Shown here piece by piece: positions 17,082-27,380 of a stretch of 64,000 nucleotides of DNA. This stretch comes from Mycobacteroides saopaulense (GTDB lineage: Bacteria > Actinomycetota > Actinomycetes > Mycobacteriales > Mycobacteriaceae). The notes under the pieces were generated by a model, which saw nothing but the letters and a program-made list of their open reading frames with translations, was not told the origin of the DNA and made no database searches. The DNA is taken from assembly GCF_001456355.1 (NCBI RefSeq), contig NZ_CP010271.1:1488001-1552000 (forward strand), in the 5' to 3' direction. The translations under genes were made by a program, and so were the position numbers. Position 1 is the stretch's first letter; the number at the start of each line of letters is the position of its first letter.

Positions 17082-18928
17082 GGGCCGTGTGGCACCGGTT
17101 CCTTGGGTCCCGGTGTCGGCAATGCGTTGCTGTCGCTGCGCGTTTCGGTGCCGTTGATGCGCCCGGCGCCCCAGCTCAGTACGGCGATCAGCACCAGGGT
17201 GCAGAACAACACCACCAGGGACGCCACGTTGAACAGCCAGGACGGGTGGTTCTGATTCCGCTCGCGTTGCAGGATCGTCAGCTCTTGGGTGAATGGCCGT
17301 GTGCTGGATGCCAACGCGGGCGTCTCCTCGGCGCCGATGCCCGGATCGGCGGGCAGGAAGATCGGTACGCCGGCCATCGTGGAGCCGTCCTGCACGCGCA
17401 GCAGCGTCTTCCACGAGCCGTACACCGGGATCGGCTGGGTCGACCGGTAGTGGCCCTGCCCGATCTTCTGCAGCTTGTCGATCGCCAGGCCGTGGTCGTT
17501 GGCCAGGCCGCCCTGCCAGGACAGGATGGTCACCCATTCGGGATCGTCGCTGATGAGGTCGCTCGGGTTGATCACCACGTCCGCCGACACCATGCGCTTG
17601 CCGCCATCGCTGGACAGGTCGTTCAATGTGATTGTCGCGGTGGCGTGTTCGGGTACGTCGGTGCGCAGCCCGTTGGCCACCGCGGCCCCGAGGATCAGCA
17701 CCGTCAAGACGACCGCGGTGATGCTCGCGGCGGGTTTGGGTAGCTTCTGGCCGGTCAGCACCAGGCCCAACAGGGCGCCGCAGACACCCATGGCGATGGC
17801 GACCGGTACCGACATCGCCAGCGCCTCGGGCCACATGCTCGTCGGCCACGGGTAGCGGTAGACCGCACCGATCCAGAGCGACTCCAGCCACAGTCCCGCG
17901 GTGCCCACGCCCAGCCCCGCGACGGCGCCGAACAGTATGGGGCGCTTGATCAGCGGAGTCAGTGCGATGAGTTCCACGACCAGGGCAGGCCCGAGATACA
18001 GCGCGAACCAACTCGTCGGTCCACCGAGAATCGGCCCGGCGAGCAAGGCGACGGCCCCGCGCAGCACGATGGCCAGTAGGGCGCCGATGATCGCGGCGCC
18101 GCGGCCCATCACGATGCGCGCGCACACCGCGGCGAAGGCGGCAGCCGCGGCGATCATCATGGGCTGTTGCACCAGCCTGAACTGTTCGACACCGAAGTCG
18201 TATTCGATCTGGAATACCGACAGCCCGATGAACATCCCGCCAAAGGACAAGTAGCGCAGGAACTTCACGAACTTCGTGTCGTCGTCGGAGCTGAAACCGA
18301 TGGCCCGTCTGCCCTCGTACTCGAGGATCAACACGGAGACCAACGACAGTCCGGCGCCCCCGATCAGCATCAGGTGGGTGGGGCCCCAGAGTGTGACGTC
18401 CTGGCCAAAGATGCGGTGCCAAATGTCATCCAGCGGGAAGCCGATCAAGGCGTACAGGCCGCACATGGCCATCAGCAGGCCGCCGACCGGCGCGTACCAG
18501 CTGCGGGTGATGCGCACCGCCGCCGCGCCGGGCTTGTCGTAGGGCAGAACGATCGCCAGGGTGCCCGCGATGAACAGCAGGAACAGGCCCAACAGAATGA
18601 AGTAGTGCGCGGGATTGGCTAGCGGACCGGCGTCGCGGCCCTTGCCGATGTGCAGGCTGACATCCCAGATGAAACCGAACAGCGCGGCGACGATCGTCGT
18701 GACGAACAGGCAGATCTGCAGGGCAACCCAGGGTGGCCGGTTGAACTTGTTGCCCACCCGGTCCGCGAGATTCTGCAGCCAGGTGATGCGTCGCTGACGA
18801 TGCAGATAGCCGATCCACAGCAGGCCGACCGAGACGATCGTGGCGGCCACCGACATGCCGATCACCTGGTCGAGGGCCGCACCGCCGCCCTCGTCGGCGG
18901 CGAGGATGTGCACGGATTGTGTTGTCAT
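17078..18928 (-). CDS. PmoC-like polytopic membrane protein with exported C-terminal domain (cluster 1)
   Basis: A protein of 616 residues. About ten membrane helices occupy residues 20-420. A strand-rich domain of about 150 residues follows (includes GHYRSTQPIPVYGSWKTLLR), and one C-terminal helix (LFNVASLVVLFCTLVLIAVL). Two motifs stand out: D89-x3-H93-x14-H108 (IWDVSLH to NPAH) and D167-x3-H171-x13-H185 (LDDIWH to GPTH). Their order and spacing recall the CuC and CuD sites of the PmoC subunit of particulate methane monooxygenase. ATG 18928 was preferred over an upstream in-frame ATG at 18961 because a membrane topology follows directly. First gene of a minus-strand operon with a 52-residue protein, a cupredoxin-like lipoprotein and another membrane protein. 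The enzymatic role is hypothesis only. Confidence 0.8.
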   Translation of the reverse strand: MTTQSVHILAADEGGGAALDQVIGMSVAATIVSVGLLWIGYLHRQRRITWLQNLADRVGNKFNRPPWVALQICLFVTTIVAALFGFIWDVSLHIGKGRDAGPLANPAHYFILLGLFLLFIAGTLAIVLPYDKPGAAAVRITRSWYAPVGGLLMAMCGLYALIGFPLDDIWHRIFGQDVTLWGPTHLMLIGGAGLSLVSVLILEYEGRRAIGFSSDDDTKFVKFLRYLSFGGMFIGLSVFQIEYDFGVEQFRLVQQPMMIAAAAAFAAVCARIVMGRGAAIIGALLAIVLRGAVALLAGPILGGPTSWFALYLGPALVVELIALTPLIKRPILFGAVAGLGVGTAGLWLESLWIGAVYRYPWPTSMWPEALAMSVPVAIAMGVCGALLGLVLTGQKLPKPAASITAVVLTVLILGAAVANGLRTDVPEHATATITLNDLSSDGGKRMVSADVVINPSDLISDDPEWVTILSWQGGLANDHGLAIDKLQKIGQGHYRSTQPIPVYGSWKTLLRVQDGSTMAGVPIFLPADPGIGAEETPALASSTRPFTQELTILQRERNQNHPSWLFNVASLVVLFCTLVLIAVLSWGAGRINGTETRSDSNALPTPGPKEPVPHGP

Positions 18929-19080
18929 GGGCTCGCCATCCTGTCGGTGAGTAGGGAGCAACCGGTCATGCTGGCGGGCAATGTTTCCAGAATTCGTCGG
19001 CTCAAACAGGAGTACGTACTAATCGACCACTCAATCGATATCGGGATCCGACCGTCCCCGGGGCATGGGACGATCATCGG

Positions 19081-20031
19081 GTGACCGAAGCGCTGCACCT
19101 GATCCTGGGAGACGAAGAACTATTGGTCGAACGCGCGGTGACTTCGGTGCTGCATGCTGTCCGCGGCAAGGCGAGCGGCGACATCCCCGTCAACCGGCTG
19201 CGCGCGGGCCAGGTCGACGTCGCGGAATTGGCCGAGCTGCTGAGCCCCTCGCTGTTCGCCGATGAAAGAGTGATCGTCGTCGAGGCGGCCGCCGAGGCGG
19301 GCAAGGACGCGGTCACGCTCATCGAGCAGGCGGCCTCCGATCTGCCACCGGGAACCTTTCTGCTCGTGCAACATTCGGGAGGCGGCCGCGCCAAGGCGTT
19401 GGCGGGCGCCTTGCAGAAGATGGGTGCCGCGGTGCACGACTGCGCCCGCATCACCAAGGCTGCTGAACGAGCCGACTTCGTGCACAAGGAATTTCGCCGG
19501 CTGGGGCAGAAGGTGGACGCCGACGTGGTCGCCATCGTGATCGACGCCGTCGGCTCCGATATCCGTGAGTTGGCGGCCGCGTGTTCGCAACTGGTATCGG
19601 ATACCGACGGCAATGTCGATGAGGCCGCGGTGCGCCGCTACCACTCCGGTCGCGCGGAGGTCTCCGGATTCGACATCGCCGACAAGGCAGTGGTGGGGGA
19701 CATCGCCGGCTCCACGGAGGCGCTGCGCTGGGCGATGCAACGCGGTGTCCCGCATGTGCTGTTGGCCGACGCGCTGGCCGAGGCCGTGCACACCATCGCG
19801 CGGGTGGGACCCATCAAACAGAACGCCTACGCGGCCGCGTCCGAACTCGGGATGCCGCCATGGCGCATCGAGAAGGCCCAGAAACAGGCCCGCCGATGGA
19901 CGCGGGACGCGGTGGCCGAGGCAATGCGCGTGGTGGCCGCGCTCAACGCCGATGTGAAGGGGGCGGCGGCCGATGCCGACTACGCCCTGGAATCGGCCGT
20001 GCGTAAGGTGGCCGAACTGGTGAGCACCTGA
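19081..20031 (+). CDS. holA: DNA polymerase III delta subunit
   Basis: A protein of 316 residues, the clamp-loader subunit that opens the beta sliding clamp. Typical features are the start [16 protein letters not shown], the domain I segment [11 protein letters not shown], and the C-terminal three-helix collar domain from about residue 200 ([33 protein letters not shown]). It is convergent with rpsT, with a shared terminator between them, the same arrangement as in other mycobacteria. GTG start at 19081; the upstream 150 bases are the shared control region with cluster 1. Confidence 0.93.
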   Translation: MTEALHLILGDEELLVERAVTSVLHAVRGKASGDIPVNRLRAGQVDVAELAELLSPSLFADERVIVVEAAAEAGKDAVTLIEQAASDLPPGTFLLVQHSGGGRAKALAGALQKMGAAVHDCARITKAAERADFVHKEFRRLGQKVDADVVAIVIDAVGSDIRELAAACSQLVSDTDGNVDEAAVRRYHSGRAEVSGFDIADKAVVGDIAGSTEALRWAMQRGVPHVLLADALAEAVHTIARVGPIKQNAYAAASELGMPPWRIEKAQKQARRWTRDAVAEAMRVVAALNADVKGAAADADYALESAVRKVAELVST

Positions 20032-20054
20032 CCCGGCGGGACCGTCTCACGACA

Positions 20055-20100
20055 CGAAAAACGCCGAGCGGGCGCGGTAGCGCTCACACTCGGCGTTGAT
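20055..20100 (-). terminator. rpsT intrinsic terminator (possibly bidirectional)
   Basis: AACGCCGAG (20060-20068) pairs with CTCGGCGTT (20089-20097) around a 20-base loop that contains a nested GAGCG/CGCTC option. Read in the rpsT direction the stem is followed by TTTTTCG, a U-run typical of an intrinsic terminator. On the plus strand it also lies just after the holA stop. Confidence 0.85.
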
Positions 20101-20111
20101 CGAAAGAAAGA

Positions 20112-20372
20112 TCAGAGCTTGTTCAGAGCCAGGGCCAGCGCCGACTTCTTGTTGGCGGCCTGGTTCTTGTGGATGACACCCTTGGTGACGGCCTTGTCCA
20201 GCTTGCGGCTGGCCGAAACGAGCAGCTCGCCCGCCTTGTCCTTGTCGCCCTCGGCGATGGCCTCGCGCAGTCCGCGGATGGCCGTGCGCAGGGACGACTT
20301 GGTCGCCTGGTTGCGCAACCGGGCACGCTCGTTGGTGCGGATGCGCTTTTCCTGCGACTTGATATTGGCCAC
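20112..20372 (-). CDS. rpsT: 30S ribosomal protein S20
   Basis: A protein of 86 residues, the normal size of bacterial S20, which binds 16S rRNA in the body of the small subunit. The sequence is lysine/arginine rich with the family start [19 protein letters not shown], the central [14 protein letters not shown], and the end [16 protein letters not shown]. The GTG at 20372 was chosen because it gives exactly the conserved N-terminus; a longer in-frame extension to 20654 has no similarity. Convergent with holA. Confidence 0.97.
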   Translation of the reverse strand: MANIKSQEKRIRTNERARLRNQATKSSLRTAIRGLREAIAEGDKDKAGELLVSASRKLDKAVTKGVIHKNQAANKKSALALALNKL

Positions 20373-20590
20373 GCGTTTAAATCCTTCGGTAAATCGTCTG
20401 GTTGGGCGGCAGGCCTCCAGATCATTGGATCCGGGGCAGCTGAGCAGCGCCGCAAGGGAAGAGACTACCAGGGGAACGTCCAAAACCTGAAACCGGTGGG
20501 TGAGCGCACAACACGAGATTGCGTTCAGGTAGCCAGCAAGTATCGGCGATACGCGCGCATGCACTGCCGAATCCGGCGAGTTGGTGCAGC

Positions 20591-22282
20591 ATGGGCAACG
20601 TGAGCCTGCGAACAGTGATGCCGAACTCGGGGCGGCCGACACGCTCGGCGGCAACGTCCCGGCTAACCCGGCGTGACGATCAGATATTCGGCGGATACCG
20701 CGAGCTGGTGTCTGAGAAGGGGGCCTACTCCAAGGCCTTCGACGAAATGTTCGACTCGGACGGGAACGTGCGCGGGCCCTACAAGGGGATCTATGCCGAG
20801 CTGGCGCCCACCGATGCCGCCGATCTGGCCGCGCGCGCGGACGCGCTGGGCAGGGCGTTCATCGATCAGGGCATCACGTTCTCGCTGTCGGGTCAGGAAC
20901 GGCCGTTTCCGCTGGACCTGGTGCCGCGTGTCATCGCCGCCGCGGAGTGGTCGCGGCTGGAGCGGGGCATCGCGCAGCGGGTGCGGGCACTGGAGCTGTA
21001 CCTGGCCGACATCTACGGCGATCAAGAAATCCTGCGCGACGAGGTGATCCCGCGCCGGTTGGTCACATCGTGCGAGCACTTCCATCGTGAGGCCGCCGGG
21101 ATCAATCCACCCAACGGTGTGCGGATCCATGTCGCGGGCATCGATCTGGTGCGCGACGCCCAGGGCACATTCCGGGTCCTGGAGGACAATCTGCGCTCGC
21201 CGTCCGGGGTGTCCTACGTCATGGAGAACCGTCGCACCATGGCACGGGTCTTCCCGGACCTTTTCGCCACCCACCGGGTGCGTGCGGTGGACGATTACTC
21301 CTCGCACCTGCTGCGGGCGCTACGGATGTCGGCGGCCACGAACGAGGCCGATCCCACAGTGGTGGTTCTCACACCGGGAGTCGCCAACTCGGCGTACTTC
21401 GAGCACTCGCTGCTGGCCCGTCAGATGGGTGTCGAATTGGTCGAGGGGCGCGACCTGTTCTGCCGGGACAACCAGGTCTACATGCGCACCACCGAGGGCG
21501 AGCGTCAGGTCGACGTGATCTACCGCCGCATCGACGACACCTACCTGGACCCCATGCAGTTCCGTCCTGACTCGGTCCTCGGGGTCGCCGGGCTGCTCAA
21601 TGCCGCACGCGCCGGAAACGTCGTCATCTCCAGCGCGGTGGGCAACGGGGTGGGCGACGACAAGCTCGTCTACACCTACGTGCCGACCATCATCGAGTAC
21701 TACCTCGGTGAGAAACCCATTGTGGCGAACGTGGATACGTTCCGATGTTGGCTCGATGAGGAACGCGAGGAAGTGCTGGATCGCCTCGAACACCTCGTCA
21801 TCAAGCCGGTCGAAGGCTCCGGGGGATACGGGATCGTCTTCGGGCCCGACGCCTCGGAGAAGGAACGCGCCGCCATCGCCAAGAAGATCAAGGCCGATCC
21901 GCGCGGCTGGGTGGCTCAGCCGGTGGTGCAGCTGTCGACGGTGCCCACGAAGATCGGGGACCAGTTGGTGCCCCGGCACGTGGATCTGCGCCCCTTCGCG
22001 GTCAATGACGGCGACGACGTGTGGGTGCTGCCCGGCGGGCTGACCCGGGTCGCGTTGCCCGAAGGCTCTCTGGTGGTGAACTCCAGCCAGGGTGGTGGCT
22101 CCAAGGACACCTGGGTGCTGGCATCGCGGGCGTCGGTGGCCGAACGCGAGCTCGCCGGTGCCGAGCTGGTATCCGAGCTGCCCCAGGCGGCGGAGGTGGA
22201 GCAGGGTCCCGAGGCGGCCACCGCGGGATTGCAGCAGCACCATGTGCAGCAGCAACAACAGCAACAGCAGGTGATGCGCTGA
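20591..22282 (+). CDS. Circularly permuted ATP-grasp protein (DUF404/DUF407 type)
   Basis: A protein of about 563 residues. The family start is clear at [19 protein letters not shown], followed by [27 protein letters not shown] and [19 protein letters not shown] (metal/ATP region), then [18 protein letters not shown] and [13 protein letters not shown] near the end. These proteins are thought to be peptide or amide ligases. Together with the next two genes (alpha-E domain and transglutaminase-like) it forms a trio conserved across many bacteria (Rv2411c-Rv2409c). The start is uncertain: ATG 20591, GTG 20600 and ATG 20618 are all possible, with no strong RBS. The C-terminus ends in a run of glutamines (eight in a row), a species-specific tail. 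Confidence 0.88.
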   Translation: MGNVSLRTVMPNSGRPTRSAATSRLTRRDDQIFGGYRELVSEKGAYSKAFDEMFDSDGNVRGPYKGIYAELAPTDAADLAARADALGRAFIDQGITFSLSGQERPFPLDLVPRVIAAAEWSRLERGIAQRVRALELYLADIYGDQEILRDEVIPRRLVTSCEHFHREAAGINPPNGVRIHVAGIDLVRDAQGTFRVLEDNLRSPSGVSYVMENRRTMARVFPDLFATHRVRAVDDYSSHLLRALRMSAATNEADPTVVVLTPGVANSAYFEHSLLARQMGVELVEGRDLFCRDNQVYMRTTEGERQVDVIYRRIDDTYLDPMQFRPDSVLGVAGLLNAARAGNVVISSAVGNGVGDDKLVYTYVPTIIEYYLGEKPIVANVDTFRCWLDEEREEVLDRLEHLVIKPVEGSGGYGIVFGPDASEKERAAIAKKIKADPRGWVAQPVVQLSTVPTKIGDQLVPRHVDLRPFAVNDGDDVWVLPGGLTRVALPEGSLVVNSSQGGGSKDTWVLASRASVAERELAGAELVSELPQAAEVEQGPEAATAGLQQHHVQQQQQQQQVMR

Positions 22283-23259
22283 TGTTGGCCCGAAACGCGG
22301 AGTCGCTGTACTGGATTGGTCGTTACGTCGAGCGCGCCGACGACACCGCACGCATCCTCGACGTGACGGTGCATCAGCTGCTCGAGGACGCCAGCGTGGA
22401 TCCCGATCATGCCTCCCGCGTGTTGTTGCGGGTGCTGGGCATCGACGCGCCGGACACCGTGCTTGACGTGTGGTCGCTCACCGAGCTTGTCGCGTTCAGC
22501 AGGGGAGTGCAGGGGGGATCGATCGTCGACTCCATCTCGGCGGCGCGTGAAAATGCCCGTGGTGCACGCGAAGTGACGTCCACCGAGATGTGGGAGTGCC
22601 TGAACACGACGTTCAACGCGCTGGCGGACCGCGAGCGCGCCGCGCGCAGGCTCGGCCCGCACGAGTTCTTCACCTACGTGGAGGGGCGTGCCGCCCAGTT
22701 CGCGGGACTGGCCGATTCCACCCTGAGCCGCGACGACGGCTACCGCTTCCTGGTGCTGGGCAGGTCCATCGAGCGAGTGGACATGACGGTGCGGCTGCTG
22801 CTGTCGCGTGTGGGTGACCGCGCCTCCTCGCCGGCATGGGTGACGCTGCTGCGTAGCGCTGGCGCACATGACACCTACCTGCGCACCTACCGTGGCGTAC
22901 TGGACGCCAATCGGGTTGTCGAGTTCATGCTGCTGGATCGGTTGTTCCCCCGGTCGGTCTTTCATTCCCTGCGGCAGGCCGAGCTGAGCCTGGACGAGTT
23001 GGATCACCGGCCGCACAGCCGAGTTGGTGCGCGCGCCGAGGCGCAGCGACTCCTGGGCCGTGCCCGCAGCGAGCTGGAGTTCATGAGACCCGGTGTGCTG
23101 CTGGAGGATCTGCCCACCCGGCTGGCCGGGCTGCAGCAGACCTGCCGGGAACTGGGCGAGGCGGTGGCATTGCAGTACTTCCATGCCGCGCCGTGGGTGG
23201 CGTGGACCGATGCCGGGGGCCGGCACGATCTGGATCCGATCGAGGAGGGTGAGATCTGA
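22282..23259 (+). CDS. Alpha-E domain protein (DUF403)
   Basis: A protein of 325 residues of the all-helical alpha-E family, recognised by the start [28 protein letters not shown] and later FLVLGRSIERVDMTVRLLLSR. It is always encoded with the ATP-grasp and transglutaminase-like proteins and is assumed to be part of the same peptide-synthesis or modification system; no biochemical role is established. The start overlaps the stop of the ATP-grasp gene by one base and its stop overlaps the next start, so all three are translated together. Confidence 0.92.
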   Translation: MLARNAESLYWIGRYVERADDTARILDVTVHQLLEDASVDPDHASRVLLRVLGIDAPDTVLDVWSLTELVAFSRGVQGGSIVDSISAARENARGAREVTSTEMWECLNTTFNALADRERAARRLGPHEFFTYVEGRAAQFAGLADSTLSRDDGYRFLVLGRSIERVDMTVRLLLSRVGDRASSPAWVTLLRSAGAHDTYLRTYRGVLDANRVVEFMLLDRLFPRSVFHSLRQAELSLDELDHRPHSRVGARAEAQRLLGRARSELEFMRPGVLLEDLPTRLAGLQQTCRELGEAVALQYFHAAPWVAWTDAGGRHDLDPIEEGEI

Positions 23260-24098
23260 TGTGGCGCATGCGCATCGTGCACGCCACCGGGTACGCGTAC
23301 AAGACGCCGGTGACGGCCTCCTACAACGAGGCACGACTGACACCGCGCAGCGACGGTCGGCAGAACGTCATCCTCAACCGCGTGGAGACGGTCCCGGCCA
23401 CCCGTTCGTATCGGTACGTCGACTACTGGGGCACCGCGGTCACGACCTTCGACCTGCATGCCCCGCATACCGAGCTGGAGGTGACGGGCCTGTCGGTGGT
23501 GGAGACCGACGTGGCCGAAAAGCCCGAGGACGGCGTGGACTGGGCTGAGGTGCACACGACCGGGGTGATTGACCGGTTCGACGAGTATCTGTCGCCCACC
23601 GCGTACGTCCCGCAGAGCAAGAAGGTGCAGGCGGTCGGCAAGAGGATCGGCAAGGACGCCAGCCCCGCCGAGGCGATTGTCGCTGCGTCCAAATGGGTCC
23701 ACTCGGAACTCGACTACGTGCCGGGGACCACCGGGGTGCACTCGTCGGCGCTGGACGCGCTGCGCGAGAGCAAGGGAGTGTGCCAGGACTACGCGCACCT
23801 GACGCTGGTGCTACTGCGCAGCATGGGCATTCCGGCCCGCTACGTGTCGGGCTATCTGCACCCCAAGCGTGACGCGGTGGTGGGCGAGACGGTGGACGGG
23901 CAGAGCCACGCCTGGATCCAGGCGTGGGCCGGCGGTTGGTGGGATTACGACCCCACCAACGACAGCGAGATCAACGAGCAGTACGTCACGGTCGGTGTCG
24001 GGCGAGACTACTCGGACGTCAGTCCTCTCAAAGGCATCTATTCAGGGGGTGGCTCGACCGATCTGGACGTTGTGGTCGAAGTAACACGACTCGCCTAA
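23259..24098 (+). CDS. Transglutaminase-like cysteine protease family protein
   Basis: A protein of 279 residues. The N-terminal third is a bacterial transglutaminase-like beta domain (RIVHATGYAYKTPVTASYNEARL), followed by the core with the catalytic triad: Cys in SKGVCQDYAHL, His in GQSHAWIQAW, Asp in WWDYDPTNDSE. No signal peptide, so it probably acts in the cytoplasm. It is the third member of the ATP-grasp/alpha-E trio and would act as an amidase or peptidase on whatever the ligase makes. The ATG at 23259 overlaps the preceding stop. Confidence 0.92.
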   Translation: MWRMRIVHATGYAYKTPVTASYNEARLTPRSDGRQNVILNRVETVPATRSYRYVDYWGTAVTTFDLHAPHTELEVTGLSVVETDVAEKPEDGVDWAEVHTTGVIDRFDEYLSPTAYVPQSKKVQAVGKRIGKDASPAEAIVAASKWVHSELDYVPGTTGVHSSALDALRESKGVCQDYAHLTLVLLRSMGIPARYVSGYLHPKRDAVVGETVDGQSHAWIQAWAGGWWDYDPTNDSEINEQYVTVGVGRDYSDVSPLKGIYSGGGSTDLDVVVEVTRLA

Positions 24099-24160
24099 AC
24101 GACCCAGAAAAGGCGGTTATTGCACAGGTGTCTGGCAAGAAGAGTAATAATGCGTAGACC

Positions 24161-24808
24161 ATGGTGACCAAACAAGCTACCGGGCTATACGGCGGACGAA
24201 CGGCAGACGAGCGCCGCGCGGAGCGGCGGCGACGCCTCCTTGAGGCGGGGCTCGAGGTAATGGCCAGCTCCGGCTGGGCAGCGACAACGGTCCGGGAGAT
24301 CTGCAAGACCGCCGGACTGAACACCCGCTACTTCTACGAGTGCTTCGACGGCCTTGACGAGCTGCTCGTCGCGGTCTTCGACTGGATCATCGAGGACAGC
24401 ATCGCCACCGCGGGTTCGGCGATGGCCGCGGCAGAGAAGGACTCACGCTCGCAGGTGCACGCCGGCGTCGTGGGTGCGGTGACCGCGCTGACCGCCGACC
24501 CCCGGCGCGCCCGCGTGATCGCCACCGAGGCGATGGGCAGCCAGCGTCTCACTCGTCGCCGTATGCGGTTGACGCACTACATGGCGTTGATGCTCGGTGC
24601 CGCCCGCGCCGAGTTCGACCCGGATGCCGATCCGAACTACACCGCGGTGCAGGCCGAAGCCCTGGCCGCGGGGGTCGCCGGCACCGTGTTGGCATGGCTC
24701 GACGGACGGCTTCGTCTGGAGCGTGAGGAACTGGCCGAATACACCGCCCAATTCGTCGATCAGGCCATGTTCACGCCGCTGCCGGTACACAACTCGGTCG
24801 AACACTGA
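24161..24808 (+). CDS. TetR-family transcriptional regulator
   Basis: A protein of 215 residues. A TetR-type helix-turn-helix lies at residues 20-65 (ERRRRLLEAGLEVM then TTVREICKTAGLNTRYFYECF), with the expected aromatic recognition-helix ending. The C-terminal ligand domain is helical and not diagnostic. It follows the transglutaminase gene by 62 bases in the same direction and is convergent with the PemK-like gene, so it is probably its own unit. M. tuberculosis has PE24 and rnz near this position as I recall it, so this is a replaced segment. Target genes unknown. Confidence 0.88.
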   Translation: MVTKQATGLYGGRTADERRAERRRRLLEAGLEVMASSGWAATTVREICKTAGLNTRYFYECFDGLDELLVAVFDWIIEDSIATAGSAMAAAEKDSRSQVHAGVVGAVTALTADPRRARVIATEAMGSQRLTRRRMRLTHYMALMLGAARAEFDPDADPNYTAVQAEALAAGVAGTVLAWLDGRLRLEREELAEYTAQFVDQAMFTPLPVHNSVEH

Positions 24809-24827
24809 AACGAGCTGGTCGATCCGA

Positions 24828-25427
24828 TCAGCTCCAAGAGAACCGCGTACGCAGACGTGCCGCGACGATGTTGAATCGCTCCACGTCCAAAATGGCGCCC
24901 TCGCGCCGAATTCCTTCTTCGGGCACGTCGAGCACTCGATCGAGGCGCACCCAGCTGGGGCGCCCGTCGTAATCCCAGCTGCCGCTGCCCAGCGCTACCC
25001 AATCCGGATCGGTCTCGTGGCGCTCCTTGCTGGAGAGCATCAAACCCAGCAGGAGCGTGCCGTCGCGTCCCACCACGAGCACGGGACGATCCTTGCCCTG
25101 CGACGGGTCGTCCTCGTAGACCACCCAGGTCCACACGATCTCGCCGGGATCGGCGCGACCGTCCAGGTCGGGGGTGTATTCGATGCGGCGGGCCCGATGG
25201 GCCGTGGGCACGCTGCGGTTGGTGACCGGGCGGCCCGGAATGGCGGTCTGCTGCTCCGGCTCGACGACGCCGATCGCCTCGAGCCCCCGTTGAAGTCCAC
25301 GCTGGACGAATTCCGACCCCTGTAGTTGCCGCAGCACCTTCGGGCCTTCGCGGAACACGACTTGTTCAAGAGTGTCCACCGCGATCTTCCCGAGCCTCCG
25401 CCCGAGCGTCTGCCACTGTGACGCCAT
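24828..25427 (-). CDS. PemK/MazF-fold conserved mycobacterial protein
   Basis: A protein of 199 residues. The first 90 residues are a helical, basic lead (MASQWQTLGRRLGKIAVDTLE). The C-terminal 110 residues have the PemK/MazF-type beta barrel pattern: PGEIVWTWVVYEDDPSQGKDRPVLVVGRDG and later DWVALGSGSWDYDGRPSWVRLDRV. It corresponds to Rv2405 as I recall it. No antitoxin gene is adjacent and the N-terminal extension is unusual for a toxin, so a stand-alone RNA-binding or housekeeping role is as likely. The ATG at 25427 was chosen over 25511 because a TATGCT hexamer lies 6 bases before it and the extension would overlap the lepA start. Confidence 0.8.
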   Translation of the reverse strand: MASQWQTLGRRLGKIAVDTLEQVVFREGPKVLRQLQGSEFVQRGLQRGLEAIGVVEPEQQTAIPGRPVTNRSVPTAHRARRIEYTPDLDGRADPGEIVWTWVVYEDDPSQGKDRPVLVVGRDGTLLLGLMLSSKERHETDPDWVALGSGSWDYDGRPSWVRLDRVLDVPEEGIRREGAILDVERFNIVAARLRTRFSWS

Positions 25428-25433
25428 GCTGCG

Positions 25434-25439
25434 AGCATA
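25434..25439 (-). promoter_or_regulatory. Leaderless -10 box for the PemK-like gene
   Basis: TATGCT on the minus strand, 6 bases before the ATG at 25427. It matches TAnnnT at leaderless spacing. No -35 is evident. Confidence 0.45.
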
Positions 25440-25504
25440 CTGACCGGTAGTCCCTGGGGACGCGTGTGTCAGGAGCATGCCGCGCGGCATGGGAGCATGG
25501 TGCC

Positions 25505-27361
25505 GTGCCAAGTTTTGCCGACACGACGTTCACGGACCCGGCGCTCATCCGTAACTTCTGCATCATCGCCCATATCGACCACGGGAAGTCGACCCTGGCC
25601 GACCGCATGCTGCAGCTGACGGGCGTGGTCGACGAGCGGTCCATGCGTGCCCAGTATCTGGACCGCATGGACATCGAGCGTGAACGTGGCATCACCATCA
25701 AGGCGCAGAATGTGCGGCTGCCCTGGCAGGTGAAAAACACAGCCGGGCAGTCCGAAGATTTTGTCCTGCACCTCATCGACACCCCCGGCCATGTGGACTT
25801 CACCTATGAGGTGTCCCGCGCCCTGGAGGCGTGCGAGGGCGCGGTACTGCTGGTGGACGCCGCGCAAGGCATCGAGGCGCAGACGCTGGCCAACCTGTAC
25901 CTGGCGCTGGACAAGGACCTGACGATCATTCCGGTCCTGAACAAGATCGACCTGCCTGCCGCGGACCCGGAACGGTACTCCGAGGAGATCGCGCACATCA
26001 TCGGCTGCGAGCCCAGTGACGTGCTGCGTGTTTCCGGGAAGACCGGTGAAGGTGTCGCCGCGTTGCTCGACGAGGTGGTACGGCAAATCCCTGCGCCCCG
26101 AGGTGATTCGGATGCCCCGGCGCGCGCGATGATCTTCGACTCGGTGTATGACATCTACCGTGGCGTGGTCACCTACGTACGTGTCGTCGACGGCAGGATC
26201 ACCCCGCGCGAGAAGATCGCGATGATGTCCACGGGCGCCACCCACGAATTGCTGGAGGTGGGCATCGTCTCGCCGGAGCCCAAACCCTCTGCGGGCCTTG
26301 GGGTCGGCGAGGTGGGCTACCTGATCACCGGCGTGAAGGATGTGCGTCAGTCCAAGGTCGGTGACACCGTCACCTCCGCCCGCAAGGGCGCGACAGAACC
26401 GCTGACCGGCTATCGCGAACCCAAGCCGATGGTCTACTCCGGGCTGTACCCGGTGGACGGATCCGATTACCCGAACCTGCGCGAGGCGCTGGACAAGCTG
26501 CAGCTGAACGACGCCGCGCTCACCTACGAGCCGGAGACCTCGGTGGCCCTGGGCTTCGGATTCCGTTGCGGCTTCCTGGGATTGCTGCATATGGAGATCA
26601 CCCGCGAGCGGCTGGAACGCGAGTTCAACCTCGACCTCATCTCGACGGCGCCCAATGTGGTGTACCGCGTGGTCAAGGAAGACGGGAACGAGATGATGGT
26701 GACCAATCCGTCCATCTGGCCCGAGGGCAAGATCCGCTCGGTGTTCGAGCCGGTGGTCAAGACGACCGTCATCGCACCGAGCGAGTTCATCGGCTCGATC
26801 ATGGAGTTGTGCCAATCGCGGCGCGGCGAGCTCGGCGGCATGGATTACCTGTCGCCAGAGCGCGTCGAGCTGCGCTACACAATGCCGTTGGGCGAGATCA
26901 TCTTCGACTTCTTCGACTCGCTGAAGTCGCGCACGCGCGGCTACGCCAGCCTGGATTACGAGGAGGCCGGCGAGCAGGAGGCCGATCTGGTCAAGGTCGA
27001 CATCCTGTTGCAGGGTGAGGCGGTCGACGCGTTCAGCGCCATCGTCCACAAGGACGGGGCCTCGGCGTACGGCAACAAGATGACCGTCAAGCTCAAGGAG
27101 CTCATTCCGCGCCAGCAGTTCGAGGTGCCGGTGCAGGCCGCCGTCGGGTCGAGAATCATTGCCCGCGAGAACATTCGTGCCATCCGCAAGGACGTGCTCT
27201 CCAAGTGCTACGGCGGTGACATCACCCGTAAGCGCAAGCTGCTGGAAAAGCAGAAGGAAGGCAAGAAGCGCATGAAGACCATCGGGCGGGTAGAGGTGCC
27301 GCAGGAGGCCTTCGTGGCGGCGTTGTCCACCGAGTCGACGGCGGACAAGCCCAAGAAGTAG
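25505..27361 (+). CDS. lepA: Elongation factor 4 (back-translocating GTPase)
   Basis: A protein of 618 residues, standard for LepA/EF4, a membrane-associated ribosomal GTPase. G1 motif AHIDHGKS, G2 GITIKAQ, G3 DTPGHVDF, G4 NKIDLP. The C-terminal LepA-specific domain carries [18 protein letters not shown]. The GTG start at 25505 gives the family N-terminus [20 protein letters not shown]; an upstream extension to 25466 has no similarity. Conserved next to the PemK-like gene in mycobacteria. Convergent with the DUF899 gene 19 bases downstream. Confidence 0.97.
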   Translation: MPSFADTTFTDPALIRNFCIIAHIDHGKSTLADRMLQLTGVVDERSMRAQYLDRMDIERERGITIKAQNVRLPWQVKNTAGQSEDFVLHLIDTPGHVDFTYEVSRALEACEGAVLLVDAAQGIEAQTLANLYLALDKDLTIIPVLNKIDLPAADPERYSEEIAHIIGCEPSDVLRVSGKTGEGVAALLDEVVRQIPAPRGDSDAPARAMIFDSVYDIYRGVVTYVRVVDGRITPREKIAMMSTGATHELLEVGIVSPEPKPSAGLGVGEVGYLITGVKDVRQSKVGDTVTSARKGATEPLTGYREPKPMVYSGLYPVDGSDYPNLREALDKLQLNDAALTYEPETSVALGFGFRCGFLGLLHMEITRERLEREFNLDLISTAPNVVYRVVKEDGNEMMVTNPSIWPEGKIRSVFEPVVKTTVIAPSEFIGSIMELCQSRRGELGGMDYLSPERVELRYTMPLGEIIFDFFDSLKSRTRGYASLDYEEAGEQEADLVKVDILLQGEAVDAFSAIVHKDGASAYGNKMTVKLKELIPRQQFEVPVQAAVGSRIIARENIRAIRKDVLSKCYGGDITRKRKLLEKQKEGKKRMKTIGRVEVPQEAFVAALSTESTADKPKK

Positions 27362-27380
27362 TCCTAACGGAGGCTCAGGC

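Noticed and set aside
16923..18422. 499-codon minus-strand frame running through the cluster 1 PmoC-like gene
   Set aside because: Arginine-rich shadow; only its last 52 codons, after the ATGA overlap, make a plausible protein.
20560..20603. 14-codon ORF upstream of the ATP-grasp gene overlapping GTG 20600
   Set aside because: No proper -10 at leaderless spacing and no RBS; could be chance.
24828..25427. PemK/MazF toxin-antitoxin pair
   Set aside because: No antitoxin gene adjoins it and it has a 90-residue N-terminal extension; listed only as fold similarity.
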